Assembly (NCBI GenBank): GCA_003994795.1
Contig: AP018270.1
Coordinates: 124,001-188,000 of the forward strand
Reading direction: 5' to 3'
Length of the DNA stretch: 64,000 bases
Source of the DNA: Cylindrospermum sp. NIES-4074
Lineage (GTDB): Bacteria > Cyanobacteriota > Cyanobacteriia > Cyanobacteriales > Nostocaceae
Made by a program: the position numbers and the translations under genes. The first letter of the stretch is position 1, and each line of letters opens with the position of its first letter. This document shows positions 1 to 8,795 of this stretch, piece by piece. The notes under the pieces are model-generated. The model did not search any database. It was not told the origin of the DNA and saw only the letters and a list, made by a program, of their open reading frames with translations.

Positions 1-399
1 TTTGTTACATACTTATAAATTTTCTCCCCGACTTACTTTTTTTCCCTTTAACCTTTTTCCTTTCCCCCAAAACCCGACAAGTATTGAGGGTGATCGCTCC
101 TTTATTAACCAGCACCTGTGGTTTTTGATAAACAGCGTGCCATGTTGTCTCCTATTCACTCCCAATTCCATAAAATCCCTGTGTTTAAGTTTTAATAAGA
201 ATCGGGAGTATCCATCCCCCAATGGCACCAGTCATACAAACGGCTGCTAAAATTGAGAAAACTTCAGTTCGACTCTCTGCTTTCACAAAAGCATTGCTCT
301 TTAAACGTCCTCATTTTTTGCTTAGATTATCTCGCTACAATTCCCACGTTGATCTAGTAATTAGCTCATGCTGCGAGAGGAACCCTAGGGAGTGAGATC
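1..399. other. Left-edge intergenic stretch, no gene seen
   Basis: The AT-rich sequence holds short open frames on both strands, but none has a convincing ribosome binding site or recognisable protein. The last 30 bases form the leader of the next gene, with AGGGAG at about 387-392 placed 7 bases before its ATG. No promoter could be assigned with confidence. Confidence 0.5.
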
Positions 400-1299
400 A
401 TGACTAAACCGATTCAAATTCTGTTACAGACAACAATTCCCACCAATGAAGATGATTGGTATATTGGGCGATTTTCTTTGCTAAAGGACTATTTAGCTTC
501 GTTGAAAAGTGACACTGGGGAACCCCTGTACCAGGTAACAGCAAGGGATCGAGAAAATACTGCTGAAAAAAACGATCCAGTTTTAAGTACGCTGGATAAT
601 TCAGATTTTGATGAACTGTGGCTGTTTGCTGTGGATGTAGGGGATGGCATAACTCCAAAAGAGTGTCAGAGCATCAGTGCCTTCCGTCAGCGCGGCGGCG
701 GTTTATTGGTCAGCCGTGACCATCAGGATGTAGGTTGTTCGGTTTGCAATCTTGGTGGTGTCGGCGCAGCCCATTACTTTCACAGTAAGAATCCCGATCC
801 CGATCCCTCGCACCACTACCCTGATGACATCTACACTAAGTATATTTCCTGGCCCAACTTCCATTCTGGGTTAAATGGTGACTACGAGAAAATTACTCCC
901 ATAGAACCTATTCATGACTTACTCAAGAATCCTACATCACCTTCTGAGGAGATTAAATTCTTTCCGGCTCATCCCCATGAAGGAGCTGTAGGTGTGCCTG
1001 CAAACGAGAAGAATGCACGAGTAATTGCCTTGGGTACAAGCTCAGTCTCCGGTCGGGACTTCAACTTAGTAGTTGCTTTTGAAAGTACGCAGGATGAACA
1101 AGGAAATATTTTAGGACGTGCGATCGCTGAATCAAGCTTCCACCATTTCGCCGACTACAATTGGGATGTTGATATGGGCGCACCTAGCTTTGTAACCGAA
1201 CCCCCTGGAGATGGGATGAAGCAAAACCCACAAGCCCTTGAACATATTAAAGCCTATGTGCGAAACTTAGCCTTCTGGCTGGCTCCCACCTCAAGTTAA
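400..1299 (+). CDS. Conserved hypothetical protein, possibly ThuA/amidotransferase-like fold
   Basis: This 299-residue soluble protein has no signal peptide or membrane segment. The start is supported by AGGGAG seven bases upstream of the ATG. Residues around 70-110 read as a beta strand (LWLFAVDVGDG) followed by FRQRGGGLLVSRDHQDVG. That pattern, a strand and then a Gly-rich turn, recalls class I glutamine-amidotransferase-like or ThuA-like domains. A His/Asp-rich patch follows (FHSKNPDPDPSHHYPDD), then FPAHPHEGAVG and later SSFHHFADYNWD. The histidines suggest metal or sugar binding, but this is inference only. It stands alone, with about 0.9 kb of repeat-filled spacer downstream. No specific function is claimed. 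Confidence 0.6.
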   Translation: MTKPIQILLQTTIPTNEDDWYIGRFSLLKDYLASLKSDTGEPLYQVTARDRENTAEKNDPVLSTLDNSDFDELWLFAVDVGDGITPKECQSISAFRQRGGGLLVSRDHQDVGCSVCNLGGVGAAHYFHSKNPDPDPSHHYPDDIYTKYISWPNFHSGLNGDYEKITPIEPIHDLLKNPTSPSEEIKFFPAHPHEGAVGVPANEKNARVIALGTSSVSGRDFNLVVAFESTQDEQGNILGRAIAESSFHHFADYNWDVDMGAPSFVTEPPGDGMKQNPQALEHIKAYVRNLAFWLAPTSS

Positions 1300-1554
1300 C
1301 CCTCTTCCATCACTCTAGGCAACGCAAAATTTTAGACCTTTATTTAACAAGGGTTTTGGCGATTTATTAATGTTTGAAAATGTTCGCCACATTTTGTTAG
1401 TAATAAAATGTTCAAACCTTTACCAGATCTGGATTTCAATATTAGGGAATTATTTTTGTGATTCCCAGTTTAATGGAAGAGGGTTAAAGGAAAGTCTCCC
1501 ATCCTTAAAGACTATGTGTAAACAGCCTTTATCAAACCTTTTTCGATATGTCTT

Positions 1555-1612
1555 AACTACAAATCACGTTAGCGTAGCGGTAGCGAGTCCGCGAGCGTCA
1601 TTACGAATTATA
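1555..1612. repeat. Dispersed palindromic repeat, copy 1
   Basis: The sequence runs from about AACTACAAATCACGTTAGCG to GCGAGCGTCATTACGAATTA. Its outer arms resemble each other in inverse orientation. A close relative lies at 20394-20455 with the same GTTAGCG...GCGTCA...TACGAATTA layout. Such repeats are common between genes of Nostocales. Confidence 0.6.
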
Positions 1613-1639
1613 AATTATATCACTTCCTGCCTGAGTTAA

Positions 1640-1870
1640 GAAGGCAGAAGTACTGCCTCCGGATGCCGCAGGCTGTACGGGAGTGATGCCTCCGGCACGC
1701 TACGCGTTAGCGGAGCTTTCGCTTTAGCGATACGCAATCGACGGGAACCGCCCGCCGGAGGGTGCCCGAAGGGCTGTAGACTGCGACTCATTCACCGCCT
1801 GCGCGGGTTCCAAACCATTGATTTTCGGTTAGTCCGCGTAGGCGGACTTCGTTTGTATAGCCACGAATTT
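1640..1870. repeat. Cluster of short palindromic repeat pieces
   Basis: Several GC-rich inverted pieces occur back to back inside AT-rich surroundings, including TCCGGCACGCTACGCG and GTCCGCGTAGGCGGAC. The TCCGG..CACGCTACGCG piece matches a segment found inside the coding sequence of the SRPBCC gene at 6386-6409. This makes the family a likely source of that insertion. Confidence 0.55.
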
Positions 1871-2195
1871 CATTCGTTAGGGCTAGGTGCAAGATATGTG
1901 GAGATTCAGATGCAAACATATCCATGTTTTGGGCAAAAGAATAACCGCCGACATGGTAATCTTCTGTTTCTGTAAATATACAGAAGCTAAGTTTTATTTA
2001 TAACTAAACATACTTATCTGTTTTGATTTGACGGTTGTTATAGTTTTGGACTGATTATTGGTTTTTTACGGGTATCTACGTTCGGTGCAAGATCTGAGTC
2101 AACTCAGTCTGAGCGTAAGTGTCTCAACAGAGGAATAGCAGCCACCCTTGCTGCTATTGAACGCAAAAAGCTGAAAACCAGGAGGCAAAAAACCT

Positions 2196-3212
2196 ATGGA
2201 ACTTGGAATGATTGGACTCGGACGTATGGGCGCAAACATGGCACAGCGTTTGATGCGTGCTGGGCATCGTGTAGTTGGCTATGTCCGCCGTACTGAGAAA
2301 TTGGAGGCAATGGTCACCGAAGGTGTAATTGCAGCCGGAGCAAGCTCAATCGCCGATTTAGTCAGCAAGTTATCTAAACCCCGCGCCCTTTGGTTGATGA
2401 TGCCTGCCGCTTCGGTGGATGAAACCATTGAAACGCTCATTGAGCTACTCGAACCAGATGACATTATTATAGATGGCGGTAACTCATACTACCATGATGA
2501 CATTCGTCGAGCGGCCACATTAAAGGAGCGAGGCATTCACTACGTTGATTGCGGTACGAGTGGAGGTGTTTGGGGATTGGAGCGGGGTTATTGCTTGATG
2601 ATAGGCGGCGAACCAATGGCCGTCAAACGCCTCGATCCCATTTTTGCATCTCTAGCTCCGGGTGTAGGAGCGATTGACCACACTCCAGGACGAGACAAGG
2701 CAGGCGGTACTGCCGAGCAAGGCTATCTCCACTGCGGGCCCATCGGTGCGGGACACTTCGTCAAAATGGTGCATAACGGCATTGAATACGGTGTCATGGC
2801 GGCGTATGCAGAAGGTTTGAATATTCTTCACCACGCCAACGTCGGCAAGAATCAGCGCGAGATCGATGCTGAAACCACACCATTACGCAATCGGGAGCAT
2901 TATCAGTATGACTTTAATCTCGCAGATATTGCCGAAGTCTGGCGTCGGGGTAGTGTAATTGCTTCCTGGCTATTGGATTTGACAGCGATCGCCTTATTGA
3001 CAAGCCCTAATTTAGAAGAGTTTGGCGGTCGCGTATCGGATTCTGGCGAAGGCCGTTGGACAGCGATCGCCGCGATCGATGAATCTGTACCAGCTCCGGT
3101 GTTACAGCAGTTTGCTCGCTTTAGCTCCCGTGGCGAAGCAGACTTTGCCGACAAACTTTTGTCAGCCATACGCTATCAGTTTGGCGGTCATCATGAAAAA
3201 GCTAATTCCTAA
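2196..3212 (+). CDS. gnd: 6-phosphogluconate dehydrogenase (decarboxylating), short type
   Basis: The enzyme oxidises and decarboxylates 6-phosphogluconate to ribulose 5-phosphate with reduction of NAD(P), in the cytosolic oxidative pentose-phosphate pathway. The 338-residue length matches the short GntZ/YqeC-like class rather than the roughly 470-residue long form. The dinucleotide motif IGLGRMG lies at residues 6-12. [10 protein letters not shown] and CGTSGGVWG (near 95 and 123) are substrate-loop motifs. [14 protein letters not shown] near 190 carries the catalytic Lys and Asn. AGGAGG lies about 10 bases before the ATG. It is followed after 11 bases by zwf, so the two probably form an operon that supplies NADPH within this stress island. 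It is likely an accessory paralog of the chromosomal pathway genes. Confidence 0.93.
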   Translation: MELGMIGLGRMGANMAQRLMRAGHRVVGYVRRTEKLEAMVTEGVIAAGASSIADLVSKLSKPRALWLMMPAASVDETIETLIELLEPDDIIIDGGNSYYHDDIRRAATLKERGIHYVDCGTSGGVWGLERGYCLMIGGEPMAVKRLDPIFASLAPGVGAIDHTPGRDKAGGTAEQGYLHCGPIGAGHFVKMVHNGIEYGVMAAYAEGLNILHHANVGKNQREIDAETTPLRNREHYQYDFNLADIAEVWRRGSVIASWLLDLTAIALLTSPNLEEFGGRVSDSGEGRWTAIAAIDESVPAPVLQQFARFSSRGEADFADKLLSAIRYQFGGHHEKANS

Positions 3213-3223
3213 AGAGGTTGGTC

Positions 3224-4603
3224 ATGGGAACTCCTGATTCAGATGCACTAGTATTTTTTGGGGCAACAGGTGACCTAGCCTACAAAAAAATCTTCCCCAG
3301 CCTTCAGGCAATGGTACGACGGGGCCATCTCAATGTCCCAGTCATTGGCGTTGCCGGACGACCTTGGACGACGGAGCAACTTTGCCAAAGGGTACGCGAT
3401 AGCTTAGAACATCATGGCGGTGTAGATCCAATCGCATTTGAGAAACTTTCGGCACAACTCCAATACGTTGCTGGTGACTACAACCAACAAGAAACTTACG
3501 AAAAATTACGTCAAGCCCTTGGTGATGCAACCAGCCCGCTCTACTATTTGGCAATTCCACCGAGTTTGTTTGCACAAGTAGTGTCAGGATTGGGCAAATC
3601 AGGCTGTGCTAGAAATGCGCGGGTGGTAATTGAAAAACCATTTGGACGGGATTTGCAATCAGCACGCGAGTTAAATCAAATTCTGGCATCAGTTTTTCCC
3701 GAATCATCCATCTATCGCATCGACCATTACCTGGGCAAAGAACCACTGCTGAATTTACTCTATTTTCGGTTTGCCAACTCTTTTCTGCAACCGATCTGGA
3801 ATCGCAACTACGTTGAAAGCATCCAGATTGTGATGGCAGAGGACTTTGGCATTCAAGGACGGGGGCGCTTTTATGAGGAGACTGGTGCGATTCGGGATGT
3901 AGTGGCAAACCATATGCTGCAAGTATTGGCTTCAGTGTGCATGGATGCTCCCGCTAGTACGGCTTTTGATGCCATCCGCGATGAAAAAAAGCGTATTCTC
4001 AAAGCTATACCCTCACTGCAACCTAATGAGATTATTCGCGGTCAATATCGCGGTTACCGCAACGAAGAAGGTGTTTCTCCTGACTCCCAAGTAGAAACTT
4101 TTGCTGCCGTGCGGTTATTTATTAATACCTGGCGGTGGTCAGGAGTTCCTATATACATCCGGGCTGGGAAGAATTTGCCTGTTAAAACTACTGAGGTGAT
4201 GGTCAAGCTCAAGTGCCCGCCTTTAGATGTCTTCCAAGAAGGAGGAAAAGAAAACACTAATTATGTTCGTTTTTTACTCGATCCGGAGGTGATTGTGGGA
4301 TTAGGCGCTCGCGCTAAAATCCCTGGAGAAGATATGATCGGCTCTGTGCTTGAACTTCTAGCCTTTTACGGAGGTGGCGACGAGATGGAACCATACGAAC
4401 GTTTATTGGGTGATGCCATGCGGGGCGATCCCACCTTATTTGTACGGGAAGATACCGTGGAAGAGGAATGGCGGATTGTCCAGCCAATTCTCGATAACGT
4501 CACACCTGTTTACGAATATGAACCAAATACATGGGGCCCAGCTGAGTCAGATAAACTGCTCTTACCAAACGATCGCTGGTACAATCCTTTGCCAAGAGAG
4601 TAG
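3224..4603 (+). CDS. zwf: Glucose-6-phosphate 1-dehydrogenase
   Basis: This is the first enzyme of the oxidative pentose-phosphate route, oxidising glucose 6-phosphate to 6-phosphogluconolactone with [21 protein letters not shown] near the N terminus is the nucleotide-binding loop, and RIDHYLGKE (near 170) is the diagnostic active-site motif. I chose the ATG at 3224 over the TTG at 3218 because AAAGAGG (3211-3217) is then spaced 6 bases away. The product is 459 residues, somewhat shorter than the usual roughly 500-residue cyanobacterial enzyme. No opcA is visible beside it, unlike the standard cyanobacterial zwf locus, so this is probably an accessory copy. It is cotranscribed with gnd and ends just before the tnpB element. 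Confidence 0.93.
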   Translation: MGTPDSDALVFFGATGDLAYKKIFPSLQAMVRRGHLNVPVIGVAGRPWTTEQLCQRVRDSLEHHGGVDPIAFEKLSAQLQYVAGDYNQQETYEKLRQALGDATSPLYYLAIPPSLFAQVVSGLGKSGCARNARVVIEKPFGRDLQSARELNQILASVFPESSIYRIDHYLGKEPLLNLLYFRFANSFLQPIWNRNYVESIQIVMAEDFGIQGRGRFYEETGAIRDVVANHMLQVLASVCMDAPASTAFDAIRDEKKRILKAIPSLQPNEIIRGQYRGYRNEEGVSPDSQVETFAAVRLFINTWRWSGVPIYIRAGKNLPVKTTEVMVKLKCPPLDVFQEGGKENTNYVRFLLDPEVIVGLGARAKIPGEDMIGSVLELLAFYGGGDEMEPYERLLGDAMRGDPTLFVREDTVEEEWRIVQPILDNVTPVYEYEPNTWGPAESDKLLLPNDRWYNPLPRE

Positions 4604-4645
4604 CATATATTGCTCAGCAATCAAAAATGGTTGTTATTTTGACAC

Positions 4646-4668
4646 TCCCACGGCTTAAAGCCGTGGGA
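4646..4668 (-). ncRNA. Right-end hairpin of the tnpB element, likely 3' part of its omega RNA region
   Basis: A perfect 11-bp stem (TCCCACGGCTT pairing with AAGCCGTGGGA around a single A) lies 9 bases past the tnpB stop. IS200/IS605-type elements carry a hairpin at this end, and the guide (omega) RNA of TnpB is normally made from the tnpB 3' end through the right end. The hairpin is seen directly; the RNA role is inferred from the family. Confidence 0.6.
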
Positions 4669-4676
4669 TTCTTGGT

Positions 4677-5864
4677 TCATCGAGTCAACTTATCTGAATC
4701 TGTTGCCAGATCCAAACAGAGGTCGTTCTCTCCCCAAGCGTGAGTTCCCGTATGTCCTACGGTACTTAATCCTTTAGCCAAAATATTCAGTGCTGCATTT
4801 TCGTCTCGGTCTAAAACGGTTCCACAGTGGGGGCATTCATGGGTTCTGGTTGACAAGGTTTTGACAACAGTTTCCCCACAATTAGAACAGTTTTGGCTTG
4901 TCCAATGTGGTGGGACAGCAATGGTTATTTTGCCGTATACCTTGCCAAAATATTCAAGCCAACACCGGAATTGATACCACGACGCATCACTAATACTTTT
5001 GGCTAACTTGTGGTTTTTAATCATGTTTCGCACTTGCAAGTCTTCATAGACAACCACGTCGTTAGACTGGATTACGCACCTTGCCAGCTTCACAGCAAAA
5101 TCTTTGCGCTGTCTACTAACTTTCAAGTGTTTTAAAGCTAGTTTATTCCTAGCTTTTTTGTAGTTACTGGATTGGGGTTTACCTTTTGTGAACTTCTTAG
5201 AAACCCGTTTTTGTAGGCGTTTTAATGCCTTCTCGGATTTCCTCAAGAATCTAGGGTTTTCCGCCTTATCCCCATTGGAATCAGTGTAGAAGTGGCTTAA
5301 ACCGACATCTAAACCAATAACTTTTTTGCTTGGTTCTAATTTAATTTCTCGGTCAACAGCAATGCAAAATTGAGCGTAGTACCCATCTGCACGTTTTACT
5401 AATCGGACACGTTTAATATCCTTGATTTGATAAAAATGCAGGTCACAAGTTCCTACTAGCTTTAGTCTCCCAATTTCAAAACCATCAGTCAGGGTGAGAT
5501 ATTTTCTATCCTCTGAAAGCTTCCATCCTGTGGTTTTGTACTCCACAGAATGACCACGTTTTTTGAAATTCGGAAAGCCTTTCTTAAGAGCAATCTTCTT
5601 TTTGCAGTTACTGTAAAACCGAGAAATTGCAGCCCAAGCCCTATCTGCTGATGCCTGCCTTGCCATTGAGTTTAGCTTACTTGCCCATTCAAAGTTGGCT
5701 GCTAGCACTTTGCAGTATGCGCTGAGGTCGTATTTATCAACCTTCTGGTTATCCATCCAGTAACGGACACAAGAATTGCGGATAAACAAAGCAGTTCTGA
5801 TTGCTTCATCAATCAGATTGAACTGCCGCTGTTTGCCCTTTAACTTGAACTCGTATACTAACAA
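4677..5864 (-). CDS. tnpB: TnpB RNA-guided nuclease of an IS200/IS605-type (IS1341-like) element
   Basis: This 395-residue TnpB appears intact. The RuvC-like acidic residues are visible as D186 (IGLDVGLSHF), E274 (VVYEDLQVRN) and D354 (LDRDENAALN). The zinc ribbon is C326-x2-C329 and C344-x2-C347. The N terminus has the helix-turn-helix/wedge sequence AIRTALFIRNSCVRYWMD typical of cyanobacterial members. The start appears to be TTG at 5862-5864; no upstream in-frame ATG precedes a stop. No TnpA transposase lies nearby, so the element cannot move on its own and would depend on TnpA in trans. TnpB proteins cut DNA matching the guide RNA and so help retain the element. It sits between zwf and the SRPBCC gene in opposite orientation. 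Confidence 0.92.
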   Translation of the reverse strand: MLVYEFKLKGKQRQFNLIDEAIRTALFIRNSCVRYWMDNQKVDKYDLSAYCKVLAANFEWASKLNSMARQASADRAWAAISRFYSNCKKKIALKKGFPNFKKRGHSVEYKTTGWKLSEDRKYLTLTDGFEIGRLKLVGTCDLHFYQIKDIKRVRLVKRADGYYAQFCIAVDREIKLEPSKKVIGLDVGLSHFYTDSNGDKAENPRFLRKSEKALKRLQKRVSKKFTKGKPQSSNYKKARNKLALKHLKVSRQRKDFAVKLARCVIQSNDVVVYEDLQVRNMIKNHKLAKSISDASWYQFRCWLEYFGKVYGKITIAVPPHWTSQNCSNCGETVVKTLSTRTHECPHCGTVLDRDENAALNILAKGLSTVGHTGTHAWGENDLCLDLATDSDKLTR

Positions 5865-6232
5865 TCGATAATTTCTTACGCTACAATATCAGCATAACAC
5901 ATTAGTTACGCTCGTTCGCTCTTAGCGTCTCCCCTTCTCCCAAAGGGAGAGGCTAACGCCAAGGGAGAAGGCTTGCTGGCGTTGTGCTAAGACCATTTCT
6001 GCTTCTGAAAACACAACTGTTTTGTCAATTAACTAAGTATTTTTGTATACAAATATGGTAACTGCCAATTACTACTTTTGAAGTATCAATTTATTGGAAA
6101 CCTAAGACTATTGAAAGAATATAAGTAATTTTTTTTTAACTATAACTTTAAGTAATAGAAGAGTTAAGACAAATCAATTTGTCCCAAGTTTGATAATTAA
6201 AAGACATATAGCAAACACAAGAGGCAATGGTC
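5865..6232. other. Spacer with palindromic repeat, upstream of SRPBCC gene
   Basis: About 5905-5975 holds repeat pieces: GTTACGCTCGTTCGCTCTTAGCG, then a CCCTTCTCCC/GGGAGA hairpin followed by a second CCAAGGGAGAAGG arm. The left end of the tnpB element must lie near 5865-5900, but I cannot fix its boundary. The remaining sequence up to 6220 is very AT-rich with no gene. It probably contains the promoter of the downstream gene, which I could not identify. Confidence 0.45.
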
Positions 6233-6769
6233 ATGAGTACAGTCATGAACCAACGGGTCAAAGTTGAAAAGACTTTAACCATTAACAAACCAGTAGAGGA
6301 ACTTTATCGCTTTTGGCGTAACTTTGATAACTTGCCACGCTTCATCAAGCATCTCAAAGAGGTGAGGGTACACGACGAAAAGCGAGAGTCCTCCGGACAC
6401 GCTACGCGATCGCACTGGATTAGCAAAGGATTCTTAAATGAAAGCGTTGAGTGGGATGTAGTCATTACCGAAGACCGAGAAAACGAATTGATTGCCTGGA
6501 CTTCGGTTGAAGGCACAGCAATTGAAACCTCTGGTCGCGTCCACTTCAAGCCAGCACCTGGGAATCGTGGCACTGAGGTAAAAACAGTCCGAGAATTTAC
6601 CCCGCCTGGGGGTGCGATTGGGGCTGCGTTGGCGAAGCCAGTCACAGACATCGCTAAATTATTTGGCGAAGACCCAGAACTGCAAATTAAAGAAGATTTA
6701 CGCCGCTTCAGAATGCTGATGGAAGCAGGTGAGATTGCCACAACAGAAGGTCAACCGCGAGGTAGTTAG
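6233..6769 (+). CDS. SRPBCC (START-like) lipid/ligand-binding protein
   Basis: The protein of about 178 residues belongs to the SRPBCC polyketide-cyclase/dehydrase group, which binds hydrophobic ligands in a helix-grip fold. Matching features are KTLTINKPVEELYRFWRNFDNLPRF near the N terminus, SVEWDVVITEDRENELIAW in the middle, and GRVHFKPAPGNRGTEVKTV. The C-terminal part (LFGEDPELQIKEDLRRFRMLMEAGEI) is typical of the stress-associated members often found beside zinc alcohol dehydrogenases. The ATG at 6233 is preferred because GAGG (6221-6224) is 8 bases away; an upstream ATG at 6227 is too close. Residues about 52-59 (ESSGHATR) look like a repeat-derived insertion between DEKR and SHW. Confidence 0.8.
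   Translation: MSTVMNQRVKVEKTLTINKPVEELYRFWRNFDNLPRFIKHLKEVRVHDEKRESSGHATRSHWISKGFLNESVEWDVVITEDRENELIAWTSVEGTAIETSGRVHFKPAPGNRGTEVKTVREFTPPGGAIGAALAKPVTDIAKLFGEDPELQIKEDLRRFRMLMEAGEIATTEGQPRGS
6386..6409. repeat. 24-bp repeat piece inserted in frame in the SRPBCC gene
   Basis: The segment GAGTCCTCCGGACACGCTAC plus GCGA encodes ESSGHATR. Its CTCCGG..CACGCTACGCG core matches the intergenic repeat cluster at about 1687-1710. Family members, as I know them, run directly from the DEKR-like turn to the S-H/R-W strand without these eight residues. Confidence 0.55.
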
Positions 6770-6874
6770 GTTATCAGCCTTGAGTTGGGGACTGAGAGGA
6801 GCAGGGGAGCAGAGGAGACAAAGAAAATAACTACTGACAACTGACAAGTAACTACCGACAAAGGATTAATGGCT

Positions 6875-8044
6875 ATGAAAGCAGTTTGCTGGAACGGTGC
6901 CAACGATGTACGGGTAGAAACAGTACCAGATCCAAAAATCATTAATCCGCGTGATGCTGTTATTAAAATCACGACAACAGCAATTTGCGGTTCTGATTTA
7001 CACCTTTATAACGGCTACATCCCCACAATGGAAAAGGGCGATATCCTGGGTCATGAAATGATGGGGGAAGTCGTTGAAATAGGCAGTGCCGTCAAAAATT
7101 TAAATATAGGCGATCGCGTGGTTGTACCATTCCCTATCGCCTGTGGTAACTGCTGGTACTGTCAACATGACTTCTGGTCATTGTGCGATAACTCTAACCC
7201 AAACGCTTGGTTAGCAGAAAAATTCATGGGTTATTCACCCTCTGGTATTTTTGGCTACTCTCATATGCTAGGGGGCTACGCTGGTGGTCAAGCTGAATAT
7301 GCCCGCGTTCCCTTTGCCGATACTGGTTTGTTTAAGATTCCTGATGGACTAACAGACGAACAAGTAGTGTTTTTAACAGATATCTTCCCCACCGGATATA
7401 TGGCGGCAGATAACTGTAATATTCAGCCCGGTGATATTGTCGCAGTCTGGGGGTGTGGCCCAGTCGCACAATTCACAATAAGAAGTGCTTATCTACTTGG
7501 TGCTGAACGAGTCATCGCTATTGATCGAATTCCCGAACGCCTACAGATGGCTAAAGATCAAGGCAAGGCAGAAATCCTTAACTATGAGGAAGTAGATGTT
7601 GGTGAAGCCCTCAAAGAAATGACAGGTGGACGCGGCCCAGATGCTTGCATTGATGCAGTGGGGTTGGAAGCACACGGCACAGGTCTAGAAGGAGTATACG
7701 ACGAAGTAAAGCAAGCAGTGCGTCTGGAAACAGACCGCCCCCATGTGCTGCGGCAAGTGATGATTGACTGTCGCAAAGGCGGTCACGTGTCAATTCCTGG
7801 TGTTTATGTCGGCGTTGTAGACAAAATACCTATGGGTGCTGCCATGAACAAAGCCTTAGTATTCAAAATGGGACAAACGCACGTTCATAAGTACTTAAAC
7901 ACGTTACTCGATCACATCCAAAATGGCAGAATCGATCCATCTTTCGTGATCACCCATCGTCTACCCTTAGATGAAGCACCCCGGGGTTACGAAATTTTCA
8001 ACGACAAGAAGGAAAACTGTATCAAAGTTGTACTCAAACCATAA
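6875..8044 (+). CDS. Zinc-dependent alcohol dehydrogenase, formaldehyde-dehydrogenase-like
   Basis: This medium-chain dehydrogenase has about 389 residues. Catalytic zinc ligands are visible in TAICGSDLH (Cys) and LGHEMMGEV (His). The structural zinc is held by the four cysteines of [15 protein letters not shown]. The nucleotide-binding segment is [12 protein letters not shown] near residue 190, and [15 protein letters not shown] is typical of the glutathione-independent formaldehyde dehydrogenase-like branch. It probably oxidises an aldehyde or alcohol with NAD(P) in the cytosol; the exact substrate cannot be read from sequence. The start at 6875 gives the usual MKAVCW N terminus, with AAGGA nine bases away; an ATG at 6869 is the alternative. 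Codon usage and composition resemble the host, unlike the related GC-rich gene at 11710. Confidence 0.85.
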   Translation: MKAVCWNGANDVRVETVPDPKIINPRDAVIKITTTAICGSDLHLYNGYIPTMEKGDILGHEMMGEVVEIGSAVKNLNIGDRVVVPFPIACGNCWYCQHDFWSLCDNSNPNAWLAEKFMGYSPSGIFGYSHMLGGYAGGQAEYARVPFADTGLFKIPDGLTDEQVVFLTDIFPTGYMAADNCNIQPGDIVAVWGCGPVAQFTIRSAYLLGAERVIAIDRIPERLQMAKDQGKAEILNYEEVDVGEALKEMTGGRGPDACIDAVGLEAHGTGLEGVYDEVKQAVRLETDRPHVLRQVMIDCRKGGHVSIPGVYVGVVDKIPMGAAMNKALVFKMGQTHVHKYLNTLLDHIQNGRIDPSFVITHRLPLDEAPRGYEIFNDKKENCIKVVLKP

Positions 8045-8795
8045 GGCAGGAGAAAAGACACAAAGAGTGGGAGACGCAAAGATGCAAAGAAAGAACTCTC
8101 CATGTCCCTCTATCCCCGCACGCAACTTCTCTCCGTGTCCTTCTAATCGATGATATCTCTATCGGATGATGGGCAAGGAACGAATATCCCCAGGCACTCT
8201 CACTCTTGGTGTCCGTTGAAAGTATTCGCGAGAGTAGTAACTTTACCGATCGTTGTTATCTACAAACGGGAGCAATGCGATGAAAGTGAGATGGGTAAGT
8301 TCTTGAGGCAGGGAGAGAGAAAGAAACAAGTGTATTCAGGGCTATTCAGGTAGTAAAAATTACTAAAACTTTCTCTTTGCTCCCTCTGCTTCCCCTACTC
8401 CCCAAGATAAAGTCAAAAGTAAAAAGGTGAGCCACTGCGGTGGACGGGAGCACCTGCATAAAGCAAATGGCGTTAGCGTCAGCGTAAAGCCTGCGGCATA
8501 GCTTCGCTTAGAGCGACGTTAGGAGCGTCACCCGAAGGGCAAAAGGCAAAAGAGAACTGATGAAGTCTTGAAATTTAATTCTTAATTCTTTTCTTTTTAC
8601 TTTTTACTTTTACTTTTTGAATTACTAGCCCCTGCTCCTCCTCACTCATCACTAATTTGGCGATTGGCATTTGTTCAACTTGTCCTGAATCCAAACTCTC
8701 AATTTTTTATCCCACATTCCGCACCTGAAACTGTCACAAAAGAAATGGCGGAGAATTGTGGGTTTTATCCCAATCTTTGAAGGAGGTTGCTAACG
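8045..8795. other. Long spacer before dnaK, repeats only
   Basis: No supported gene is visible; the open frame at 8150-8353 lacks a ribosome binding site and family resemblance. About 8430-8545 carries GCCACTGCGGTGG, GGCGTTAGCGTCAGCG and GAGCGACGTTAGGAGCGTCACCCGAAGGGC repeat pieces. About 8580-8630 has CTTTTTACTTTTTAC runs. No CIRCE element (TTAGCACTC-N9-GAGTGCTAA) was seen upstream of dnaK. The dnaK leader has AGGAGG at 8781-8786. Confidence 0.5.

Larger units (their letters stand above)
1300..2195. other. Long spacer filled with cyanobacterial palindromic repeats
   Basis: There is no credible gene; an open frame at 1370-1639 has no recognisable protein and runs through repeat sequence. The stretch holds a repeat at about 1555-1612 (ATTACG...GTTAGCG...GCGTCA...TACGAATTA type). 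A dense cluster follows at about 1640-1870, with CTCCGGCACGCTACGCG, GCGGAGCTTTCGCTTTAGCG and GTCCGCGTAGGCGGAC pieces. The last 100 bases lead into gnd with a good AGGAGG at about 2180-2185. Confidence 0.6.

Noticed and set aside
1370-1639. Open frame of 89 codons in the spacer after the first gene
   Set aside because: It runs through a dispersed palindromic repeat and shows no recognisable protein or good start.
8150-8353. Open frame before dnaK
   Set aside because: There is no ribosome binding site, the composition is like the spacer, and no motif is seen.
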